Below, piece by piece: positions 56,815 to 64,000 of a stretch of 64,000 nt of DNA. The notes beneath the pieces were generated by a model, which saw only the letters and a program-made list of their open reading frames with translations, did not search any database and was not told where the DNA came from. Position numbers and translations under genes: made by a program. The stretch is taken from the NCBI RefSeq assembly GCF_001547525.1, contig NZ_LNJP01000003.1, positions 1,178,001 to 1,242,000 on the forward strand, written 5' to 3'. Source of the DNA: Burkholderia anthina. Lineage in GTDB: Bacteria > Pseudomonadota > Gammaproteobacteria > Burkholderiales > Burkholderiaceae. Position 1 is the first letter of the stretch, and each line of letters starts with the position of its first letter.

Positions 56815-58284
56815 CTACTGTCGCCGAGAAGCTGGACCCAGAATCCATCGAACCCGGATACCTGTCTGAGCTTCATCCTCCCGTGCGATGACTCCTTGAT
56901 CCCGCATCTTCGCGAACATGCTCGTGATCTGCTCCGCCGAATCGAGAGCGAGAAGATCCAGAGCCTGTCGATTGTTGATGGCCCCATGCCGTCCAATAAA
57001 GGTTGTGATGATACCCGCCGCGTCGACCTTCGGTTCTCGCCGCAGCGTTACATAGAGATTGGCGCCGTCTTCTATAAAGATTGGATCAACAAACCCTGCC
57101 CGTCGCATTCGGCCGACGACAGTGTTGATGCCTTCGCCGAGATCCTTATTTGGAGCATCTGGATATTTTGAAAGCAGCCGAACAAGCTTCGGATTCCGAG
57201 AAAAACGAGCGTCGGCGATGTTTTGAGTAGTTACATAACCAGGTAAGCGGCCTGGGCTCCGAAACTCTACACGATTTCTGTAAACGCTAATGAGCACGTT
57301 GTCCGAAACCCCGTAGTCGCGATGCAGAACAGCATTCACAAGCAGCTCATATAGTGCCTCATCCGGGTACGCCGGGGCAAGCAGTCCGTCCAACGTCCAG
57401 CAGACGCTCCGGCCGATTACCTCTTTCAGAATGCGGAATGCCTCTTCGATTTGATCGCGAAGCGAACCTTCAATCGAGTGCGTGTCGTTAGTCAGACTAT
57501 CTCGTTCAATTTCATCGTGAGAAGAATCGTAACGAACGATTTTTACTGCACACTGGCGAGGCATAGTCGAACTCGGATTCTCGGCAAAGAGAAGCACACT
57601 TGCGACTGAGGGTGCAAAGGAATCGGGATGAATCAGCCGCTCCTGCAGCGCGAACGAAATCGGATCCTTGTGGGTAATACGAAGCGACTGAAGAAATGTC
57701 CTGATGGGCGCTCCATCCACAATTAATTCAGGATGAACCTCAGTCAGCCACATGTCCTCCTCCGAAATCATCCCCTTGGCACGCATTAGGTCCTGGACCT
57801 TCGAAGCGGTTAGCTTCAGGTTCTGAGCACCTTTGCGTATGAGCACTTCTCCACTGGACGTCTCATGGACCTTCAGACTCCTCCGAATCTCAAGCTCCAA
57901 GACGAAAGCAGGAGTTAGCTGTCCTTTTCGATAAAGAAATCGATGACTAAAGTCAATGCCTGGATTCAAGGTGGCAAGCGCTGAAATGAAGCTATTGTAG
58001 TCTTCGATCGACGGTTTACCTACCCAACGATCAAGTGGAACTGGAGTCTTACGACTGTCTTCGACACCGATCACCAGCGTCCCACCTTCTGCATTCGCAA
58101 AAGCTACTGCCGGATCCTGAATATCTTTAGCCTTGAGGCGCGCCGACTTTCGATCAAAATAGTCACTTTCTTCCCGTTGACAGAGGTCAAGGGCCTCCGT
58201 TTCATCAATTTCAACAATCTTGGTCATCGTGTCTTTTTTTATTACAGTGGTCTCTTGTTCCCATAGCGCCGCCCCTATCCTCAT
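56815..58284 (-). CDS. AlbA_2 (Schlafen-like) DNA-binding protein with RecG-like GHKL ATPase domain
   Basis: 489 residues. Residues 20-150 form an AlbA_2 domain (ESDYFDRKSARLKAKDI, AVAFANAEGGTLVIGVEDS). The middle carries an HATPase_c_4 module (DEALYELLVNAVLHRDYGV, ISVYRNRVEFRSPGRLPG) and the C-terminus a winged-helix (NRQALDLLALDSAEQITSMF). This is the layout often annotated as RecG-like regulators. The start ATG at 58284 overlaps the HNH stop as ATGA; an internal ATG at 58227 is less likely. Coupling to a nuclease points to defence, with this protein as sensor or regulator. Confidence 0.82.
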   Translation of the reverse strand: MRIGAALWEQETTVIKKDTMTKIVEIDETEALDLCQREESDYFDRKSARLKAKDIQDPAVAFANAEGGTLVIGVEDSRKTPVPLDRWVGKPSIEDYNSFISALATLNPGIDFSHRFLYRKGQLTPAFVLELEIRRSLKVHETSSGEVLIRKGAQNLKLTASKVQDLMRAKGMISEEDMWLTEVHPELIVDGAPIRTFLQSLRITHKDPISFALQERLIHPDSFAPSVASVLLFAENPSSTMPRQCAVKIVRYDSSHDEIERDSLTNDTHSIEGSLRDQIEEAFRILKEVIGRSVCWTLDGLLAPAYPDEALYELLVNAVLHRDYGVSDNVLISVYRNRVEFRSPGRLPGYVTTQNIADARFSRNPKLVRLLSKYPDAPNKDLGEGINTVVGRMRRAGFVDPIFIEDGANLYVTLRREPKVDAAGIITTFIGRHGAINNRQALDLLALDSAEQITSMFAKMRDQGVIAREDEAQTGIRVRWILGPASRRQ

Positions 58285-59261
58285 TGGGGCGAGGGGTTAA
58301 ACCGCTTTGCATAATCTAGAAACTCGCGATTCAACGTATCTGCATCAGTCGAATAGTGGGCGTCTCGATGACAATTTGGACACAAGGCGACGCAATTCCA
58401 CACTCGATCGCCTTTTTCCGCTCCGAGTATGTGATGCACATCCAAAAAACCTCGATAGCGCTGCCGATGGCCACATCCAACGCGCTCACATGCGTCTGTC
58501 CGGGCAAGCACCGCGCATCGAACCTTCGGGTCGCGCTTGACCTCCGAACGTACTGCTAGACGACGTTCGGCGCCGTCGCTGCCAATAAGCCACGAATCCA
58601 CAACGGGACAGTCGTCGTAGGTGTCATCGACATAGTCTTCGGTAGCCGTCGAATCGATAGGAATCTTAGCCAAATCGACAACACCCGGCCAATTCCACAG
58701 CACATCTGCAACCTCATGTCCGCGTGGCCAACGGTCATCCTGCAACCAAACAGTTGGACTGGTGCCGTTCATGGCATGGTTCTTCGACATTCGACCCAAA
58801 GCCCCCTTGGCTATCAGGTGGCTGCTCACATCGCGCTGTCCACGCCAAATTGGCGCGAGTTCCTCACGGGGGATTAGTGCGGCAAACACGATCTCTGCAC
58901 CTTCACGCTGCACCAAAAGGTGATGCGTGTTGCCCTCAGTAAGGTCGCGCTCAACGATAGCGGCAAGCGTACCGTCCCAGTTGCCCTTGATCAGCCGCGC
59001 ACGCAATTGAGCCGCCGCATACTTCCCCTTGGTAGCTCGCTCACCTGACCATCTCCAGCACAACCGGACGCGCATTTGCAGTTCTAGGCCGTCGTCACCG
59101 CGCACACGAACGAACTGCGAGATTGCGGTACCCATCTGCTTTCGCTTGTCATGCAAGACTTGATACCCCCGCGCTGCAAGGAACGGTGCGATGGCATCAC
59201 GCGTCACCGCCTCCTCAGCAAGGCTTTCTGTGCTGCGAAATACGCGTTGCCCTTTGCTCAT
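58281..59261 (-). CDS. HNH endonuclease with an N-terminal sensor-like domain
   Basis: 326 residues. The C-terminal 65 residues are an HNH nuclease: CERVGCGHRQRYRGFLDVHH, ILGAEKGDRVWNCVALCPNC and HRDAHY, with two zinc-binding cysteine pairs. The first 230 residues match nothing I recognise and may read DNA or modified bases. Restriction nucleases and several anti-phage systems share such a layout. It is translationally coupled to the AlbA_2 gene and lies 30 bp after a small zinc-ribbon gene. Confidence 0.8.
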   Translation of the reverse strand: MSKGQRVFRSTESLAEEAVTRDAIAPFLAARGYQVLHDKRKQMGTAISQFVRVRGDDGLELQMRVRLCWRWSGERATKGKYAAAQLRARLIKGNWDGTLAAIVERDLTEGNTHHLLVQREGAEIVFAALIPREELAPIWRGQRDVSSHLIAKGALGRMSKNHAMNGTSPTVWLQDDRWPRGHEVADVLWNWPGVVDLAKIPIDSTATEDYVDDTYDDCPVVDSWLIGSDGAERRLAVRSEVKRDPKVRCAVLARTDACERVGCGHRQRYRGFLDVHHILGAEKGDRVWNCVALCPNCHRDAHYSTDADTLNREFLDYAKRFNPSPQ

Positions 59262-59291
59262 AGCCTATCTATCTCTTGCTTGACCTGAACT

Positions 59292-59531
59292 TCATGTGCT
59301 CTTGAAAAAGGCACCGATGGTAATCGATGCTCCGCCGCAATTCTGGCATTTCGGGCGCATATCATCTGCGCCAACGCGCTTGCGTCCGACAGCGTAAGAA
59401 TCAGGCGCTACATTCTCGAACCCCTCGAACCGCGTTGCCGACCGCCCCCAATCGTCAGAAGACTTGATACAGACGCCTTCGTGCCCACAGGCATCACAGG
59501 TCGCCGTATAGTGATTGTGCTCCCATGACAT
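59292..59531 (-). CDS. Small zinc-ribbon protein
   Basis: 79 residues starting at ATG 59531 with GGAG seven bases upstream. Two CxxC knuckles (CDACGHEG and CQNCGG) suggest one zinc ribbon. It is 30 bp before the HNH gene on the same strand and probably the first gene of the zinc-ribbon/HNH/AlbA_2 operon. Function unknown. Confidence 0.65.
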   Translation of the reverse strand: MSWEHNHYTATCDACGHEGVCIKSSDDWGRSATRFEGFENVAPDSYAVGRKRVGADDMRPKCQNCGGASITIGAFFKST

Positions 59532-59762
59532 AAATGCTCCGTTTCCTGACTCTCGTTGGACAGAACGCCCAGTGGACCTCATCTAGGCTGACCAAGGGCG
59601 GTGAAAAGCAATGATGGCGACGCAGAAAATTAAGGGGCGCAGCAGTCCGCGCGCCTACGTTCCGGTATCGTCAATGAAACTGACAATGCCACAAAACAGG
59701 CTGCGCAAGGTTCAAATCATGTTGCGCAGCCTTACCACCACGTCACCACTTCACAAAGCTAC
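59532..59762. other. Promoter gap between two island operons
   Basis: 231 bp before the zinc-ribbon gene and after the stop of the IetAS-associated gene. It should carry the promoter of the zinc-ribbon/HNH/AlbA_2 unit. A 61-codon plus-strand frame here has no ribosome-binding site and is not called. Confidence 0.45.
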
Positions 59763-60638
59763 TCATACAAACGGAGAAACTCCCAAAACGATATAATTCG
59801 CCCTTGGAGCAACGCCAAGAGTGCTTTTCATCGCTTGAGAATTAATATCCCAATAAACACTTCCCCAATTCCAATTAGCCTCAGAAATCTGAACAATCAC
59901 ATATGACCCGAGTCTCAACCTGGCAGATGTATTGTTTTGCGAAAAATCAAGACCAACATTAAAAGAGTGAACCTGCCTATTTGCACTTCTCGATAGTGCA
60001 ACCTTAACCACCGACCCCGCCAAATCAGCAAACGGCTTCAGCGCAGGTTGTGCCATTGTGATCAGCGACAATCCGCTCTTAAAAGTCGAACTATCGAGAG
60101 CTGACAAAAGAGTGCTATCCGATCTACTCCTGATGTTTATTGTTCTACCCTCGAATGAGATGCCATTAGCACCAACAGTGAGCCCCTTGAATATAGGATG
60201 CCCATTCACGCTGGCACTCTCCCCGTCATTTGCAAACGCTCGCAATGCAAATCGCAACTCCTCCGTTTCCGTGGCAATTTGATTCTTTCCTGCAAATTCG
60301 CAGAGAATTTCATGCTGACCCGTGCCAGGATATGAATCGACATAAAATTTATCGAGAGTGATTTTTATTCTCTCATTGATAAGCGATGCATCCGGATCAA
60401 TGTTATTTGCACCTTCTATTGAAATTTTTCCATTCTGCGCCGTACTTCCAGCGGGAATAAAGCCAATCGCGAGCCCCGTGTACCCGTAGCTTGGATGGAA
60501 AGGCGAAAACCCTTGCCCTGCCACGCCTGGTGTCAAGAAATGATTTGCCCCATCGATATCATCAATTGACAGCAGATAGTTCGCAATATCAGCCGGGGGC
60601 AACGCCCCCAAAGAATCGTTCAGATTGAAATTTGACAT
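59763..60638 (-). CDS. Unknown protein following the IetAS-like pair
   Basis: 291 residues beginning MSNFNLNDSLGALPPADIAN. I recognise no family. It has no signal peptide or membrane helix, has many short hydrophobic strands and few charged runs, so a beta-rich fold is likely (YGYTGLAIGFIPAGS, NWGSVYWDI). Only 9 bp separate it from the subtilase stop, so it is probably co-transcribed with the defence pair and could be a substrate, inhibitor or effector. Confidence 0.6.
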   Translation of the reverse strand: MSNFNLNDSLGALPPADIANYLLSIDDIDGANHFLTPGVAGQGFSPFHPSYGYTGLAIGFIPAGSTAQNGKISIEGANNIDPDASLINERIKITLDKFYVDSYPGTGQHEILCEFAGKNQIATETEELRFALRAFANDGESASVNGHPIFKGLTVGANGISFEGRTINIRSRSDSTLLSALDSSTFKSGLSLITMAQPALKPFADLAGSVVKVALSRSANRQVHSFNVGLDFSQNNTSARLRLGSYVIVQISEANWNWGSVYWDINSQAMKSTLGVAPRANYIVLGVSPFV

Positions 60639-60647
60639 ATACAATTT

Positions 60648-63272
60648 TTACTTGGTTCGAGTTCTGACGCCAGCTCGCGTCCGCGCTTTCCCATGAACTT
60701 CCGTATAAATATCGGCTTTCGCGGATTGTGCCAATTCAAGCGTAACTGCCAGAGCATACGGAATCTGTTCGGACTGGCATGACTGATGGACCGCCCGGCA
60801 TTGGACACCAACAAAAATTCCCTTCGGATCAGCAGCTATTCGCGTGAGCGTATGCCCTTCGAATACATGATGAATCACTGTCCCGCGTTCGGCATTCGAT
60901 GATGTCGGCTGTTTCTGATGGCGTTTGACGCCCTTCCAGAAATGTCTCTTCCCGCCCTCGTCAATCAACCCGAGAGTGACGCCTCGATAGTCAAGCGTCG
61001 AGGTCAGCACAGGTGTAGTCCATGCCAAGGTGATAGTGATTCGACGCACATCACGACTGGCGAGCATCGCCGAAGGGACGGGAATTCGGTACTCGTGTAA
61101 GACGTCGTGCTTGATCAAATCGTCCGCAAGCAACGTGATTTGCTTATCGTTACCTGAGATAACTCGACCGCCTCGCACCTGGCCGAACCCCAAAAACCGA
61201 GTGATTGTGCCCCTGCGACGCTGTCCTAACTTGGAATCCCGCGGCGGATAAGAGTCGTAGAGCACATCGCCAATGCCTTCCCAAGCGGCGCTATGAACAA
61301 TGAGAGCCTTCAGAATCGCTGCACGCGTGCGAAGCGCCACCCAATCCGAACCAGTCGCGCGGAAGATAGGCGCAATTGACTCTGCAACTCGTATTCCCAG
61401 GCGCGTGACAAGCGCAGCGGCGTTGCTCGTTCCGGAAATGCGATTCACATGGCGGAGGTCTCCTCCATGTGGATCAGGCGCCGCAACGAGTTGTCCAAGA
61501 TGCTGCGAAGGCGAACCATGGATCTCTAATCCGTTTTGCGCGGTGAATGTCGCAGCAAGACGCCCGCCCTTATGGAGCACATCTGGCTTGATACTTCGAT
61601 TCACGCCCAAGCCTAGGGCGGACCCCAAGTTGGTCATACCCGCTTGCGGATAAGGATCAATGACATTGGGCGGGCACGCCGGACCGTCGTCCGCATGTAG
61701 TGCCCCGACCGTCAGAGAGTTGGTGGACTCCGCCGGACTCAGCAAGCCACGTGTTCCTTTTGCCTGCTCCAATGCCAACAGGATAAGTGCCTCTCGTTCG
61801 AGCGGATCAAGTGCTGCAATTGTTTGTGGTGTGTGTCCGTACTGCGACATAGGGAATGCGCTGCGGATATTACCGGCGCTCACTACGAACATCAGGCCGT
61901 GCTCGTGACTGAAGTAATCGAGCAGCGCGGCCCAAGGAGATGGCCTCTTTACAAAGGGCGCGTATTCGTCGCAAATGGAATGATTGACGAGTACGACATT
62001 GGGAAAAGCAGCCGATGCACCGTCCAATCCCGATACTAGCGAGATGATTGCTCGATAGATCATCTTGATCGGAAGCTTATCGGAAGGGGTACTTTCAACC
62101 GCACTTGCGCCATTGGAAGTGAGGACTGGTACAACAACGACCTTTTGCTCTAGTGGTTGCTGCGGCACATGTAAGTCGTCACGAACGACTAGTGAGGCCA
62201 TCGCCGTGCCGTGATAGCGGGCATTCACCGGCACCTGCGCGCCCGTTAGATCAACCTCATGTACGATAATTTTCCCATCAAGGGCAGCATGGGATGCGAT
62301 CGGATATCCGTCAATAATCGCAGCAATCGGGGTGTCACCAGCGGCCTGAGGTGTTCCGAGGTCGGGAAGGCTGGGAGCGGTCGACGTCGGCGCGACCGTC
62401 GAAAAATAGGATTGCGGCCGAATTGTCATTACGCTATCGGCATTTGCGAGCGCGCCTTGGTATCTGGTCAAGCTGACCGCGACATGGGCAGGCACACTTA
62501 CGAGAGCAGCTTGATAGCGAATCTCCTCGATCGTGACGACATCCAGCATTGCCCCGCCAACTTCGACAAGAAGGGCATTCAATGTTTCAAGCGCGTTATC
62601 GCGCAGCTGCTTTTCGGATCGATACCAAAGGTCCACCTCGACCTTTACGTGACGCTCCGGATCGTGACGAACAAGCGCTTCCACGTAGCGCTTGATTAAT
62701 GGATCGATTCGGTCTTCGGCCGAGAATACGCGAACGTCCTGCAAATAGCCAAACAACGCCCACAGAGCCTTCGCTTCGGCCGGCGGCGACTCGCCCTTGA
62801 TGAAAGAGCGCCACCGCGCTAAGAAGTTTCGCAGCCCCTCCACACTGGGCATAGTGAGATAGAGACGAGCGGGAGAAGATTCCTCAGGGGCTGCGTTTTC
62901 ACGCCGCACTCCTTCGGCACCGTCTTCATCTTCCTCATCATCATCGGACGGCACAATTGGTGTAGCACTACGGCTGGTGAGCCACTCGAATCCCAATGCT
63001 GCAGCTGCAGCTTCGAACTCGTCGACAGGCCCGATCAGATCGAACACTAAAGCTCGCTCTGGCGTTACGGCTCTGGGATCCTGCGAAACATCAATGCCGC
63101 CGTCGGCGGCGGCTAAGGACTGGGAAATCCTCTCAAATCCCGTCCTCAGCAATACACTCTTACTCTGCTCCTGAAAGGAGATCCGGCCCGGGACGTACTT
63201 CCGCCTTCCGGGAATTCGACTTTTTGGTTGAGGCTCGCGCTGCAGACGTACGAGCGGGTAGTTCTGTGCCAT
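60648..63272 (-). CDS. ietS: Subtilisin-family serine protease, IetS-like
   Basis: 874 residues. Catalytic triad: Asp321 (AAIIDGYPI), His354 (ARYHGTAMAS) and Ser616 (ISGTSNAAA), with the oxyanion Asn in VVSAGN. About 300 residues precede the peptidase domain and there is no signal peptide, so it works in the cytosol. An AAA ATPase gene upstream overlaps it by 113 bases. This is the arrangement of the IetAS anti-phage pair, first known as a plasmid stability module in Agrobacterium. The protease would cut host or phage proteins after infection is sensed. Confidence 0.82.
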   Translation of the reverse strand: MAQNYPLVRLQREPQPKSRIPGRRKYVPGRISFQEQSKSVLLRTGFERISQSLAAADGGIDVSQDPRAVTPERALVFDLIGPVDEFEAAAAALGFEWLTSRSATPIVPSDDDEEDEDGAEGVRRENAAPEESSPARLYLTMPSVEGLRNFLARWRSFIKGESPPAEAKALWALFGYLQDVRVFSAEDRIDPLIKRYVEALVRHDPERHVKVEVDLWYRSEKQLRDNALETLNALLVEVGGAMLDVVTIEEIRYQAALVSVPAHVAVSLTRYQGALANADSVMTIRPQSYFSTVAPTSTAPSLPDLGTPQAAGDTPIAAIIDGYPIASHAALDGKIIVHEVDLTGAQVPVNARYHGTAMASLVVRDDLHVPQQPLEQKVVVVPVLTSNGASAVESTPSDKLPIKMIYRAIISLVSGLDGASAAFPNVVLVNHSICDEYAPFVKRPSPWAALLDYFSHEHGLMFVVSAGNIRSAFPMSQYGHTPQTIAALDPLEREALILLALEQAKGTRGLLSPAESTNSLTVGALHADDGPACPPNVIDPYPQAGMTNLGSALGLGVNRSIKPDVLHKGGRLAATFTAQNGLEIHGSPSQHLGQLVAAPDPHGGDLRHVNRISGTSNAAALVTRLGIRVAESIAPIFRATGSDWVALRTRAAILKALIVHSAAWEGIGDVLYDSYPPRDSKLGQRRRGTITRFLGFGQVRGGRVISGNDKQITLLADDLIKHDVLHEYRIPVPSAMLASRDVRRITITLAWTTPVLTSTLDYRGVTLGLIDEGGKRHFWKGVKRHQKQPTSSNAERGTVIHHVFEGHTLTRIAADPKGIFVGVQCRAVHQSCQSEQIPYALAVTLELAQSAKADIYTEVHGKARTRAGVRTRTK

Positions 63273-64000
63273 TCGAGTCCGATGTTTGTCGAGTTAAGCG
63301 AGATTGCCAACGGGACAAAACCTCTCGGACAGCCTTGGCAGGCGTCAGCGCGCCTTTCGACAAGACCAACTTACGCCGAATATCGAGTGTAAATGCCTCG
63401 ACTTCCGACATGCTTTCCCCCGTCATGCACGCCACGAAATCTTTGGCACTAATGCCAGCAGAAGTGCCAAGCGATTGCTCAAACTTCTTGAACCATTTCC
63501 CAAGCTCTATCGGGCCCGGCAACGGCAATTCAAGCTTGACTTCAAAACGACGCCAAACTGCCCGATCCAATAGTTCAGGGTGATTCGTAGCACATACTAC
63601 AATCGAATGACTGGGGAGTCTATCGAGTTGCGTGAGCAATGAACTTACTACTCGCTTGATTTCACCGGTCTCTTGGGAATCGCCACGCTCTTTACCCACC
63701 GCATCGAACTCATCGAAGAATAAAATGCACGGACTCAACGCCGCGTAGTCAATTAATTTTCTCAGGCGATTAGAGGTTTCACCAAGAAAACTGTCCACAA
63801 CGGCGTCATAGCGCACCGCGAGCAACGGCAACGAGAGTTCCGTCGCTATCGACTCAGCAAGACTGGTTTTCCCGTTTCCCGGAGCTCCCACCAATAGAAT
63901 CGTGTGACGAGGCTCAAGGGAATGCTCACGCAGCAATCCTGCGTTCACATACTCATGGAGAAATTCATCAATTTGGTCCCGTACTCCCTGAGGCAGGACC
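63160..64000 (-). CDS. ietA: AAA+ ATPase, IetA-like (5' end outside window)
   Basis: The frame enters from the right edge and ends at 63160, giving about 279 residues of the C-terminal part. Walker A GAPGNGKTSL, Walker B ILFFDEFDAVG, sensor 1 VVCATNHPELLDRA and an arginine finger in WRRFEV mark an FtsH/Cdc48-like AAA module, followed by a small helical lid and a basic tail. The 113-base overlap with the subtilase gene means tight co-expression. In IetAS the ATPase is thought to unfold or present proteins to the protease. Confidence 0.83.
   Translation of the reverse strand, partial: VLPQGVRDQIDEFLHEYVNAGLLREHSLEPRHTILLVGAPGNGKTSLAESIATELSLPLLAVRYDAVVDSFLGETSNRLRKLIDYAALSPCILFFDEFDAVGKERGDSQETGEIKRVVSSLLTQLDRLPSHSIVVCATNHPELLDRAVWRRFEVKLELPLPGPIELGKWFKKFEQSLGTSAGISAKDFVACMTGESMSEVEAFTLDIRRKLVLSKGALTPAKAVREVLSRWQSRLTRQTSDSNGTELPARTSAARASTKKSNSRKAEVRPGPDLLSGAE

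Overview
The window is high-GC DNA with the codon use and gene families of a Burkholderia genome, most likely a Burkholderia cepacia complex strain. The density of catabolic and regulatory genes and the lack of housekeeping genes suggest a secondary replicon. The genus is inferred from family content (DUF2844/DUF3443 pair, many LysR regulators, sugar-acid and polyol operons, GC near 68% in the first 39 kb); no rRNA or tRNA gene was seen to confirm it.

Bases 1-11.6 kb hold a BON-domain periplasmic protein (cut by the edge), two LysR regulators around a quinone oxidoreductase-type dehydrogenase, a MalT-like LuxR regulator with an acyl-CoA ligase, the chaperone/glyoxalase hchA, and a BaeSR/AdeRS-like two-component system. 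Three C6-N4/5-G6 palindromes lie 5' of three genes here and look like one operator family. Bases 11.9-21.1 kb are a sugar-acid catabolic locus: an MFS carrier, a LysR regulator, then a PdxA-like dehydrogenase, an enolase-superfamily dehydratase, a DHDPS-family aldolase, a second MFS carrier, a beta-propeller protein and an amidohydrolase-type lactonase. The two promoter regions share the site GGTTATCGATTNATC. Bases 21.3-29.0 kb are a polyol locus: ABC importer, xylitol/sorbitol-type dehydrogenase, AraC regulator and xylulokinase. Bases 29-39.4 kb carry a MerR-ATPase fusion, a truncated conserved protein, an acetyltransferase, a parvulin, a secreted beta-propeller, a dicarboxylate/amino-acid symporter, and a glycosyltransferase/methyltransferase/deacetylase trio.

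From about 39.5 kb the DNA becomes accessory in character and GC falls. A TetR-controlled operon (41.7-48.3 kb) encodes an MhpA-like monooxygenase, a two-domain VOC dioxygenase, an FAH-family hydrolase, an acyl-CoA ligase and an OmpW channel, so it probably degrades an aromatic compound. A 32-bp inverted repeat beside the TetR gene recurs almost unchanged upstream of the DUF2844-DUF3443 pair. Bases 49.4-54.0 kb are the most novel part: a tight four-gene operon with a radical-SAM 2,3-aminomutase homologue, an ATP-grasp ligase, a 2-oxoglutarate/Fe amino-acid dioxygenase and an MFS exporter. I infer a small beta-amino-acid (di)peptide pathway. The aminomutase lacks the two lysine-binding aspartates of classical enzymes and its 5' end is out of frame at a run of seven A.

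After 1.2 kb of AT-rich, geneless DNA with a cluster of about 20-bp repeats, the last 9 kb look like a defence island: an orphan Xre/MbcA/ParS-type antitoxin with a decayed partial duplicate, a membrane-anchored orphan, a coupled zinc-ribbon/HNH/AlbA_2-ATPase operon, and an IetAS-type anti-phage pair (AAA ATPase plus subtilase) followed by an unknown third gene. The ATPase runs off the right edge.
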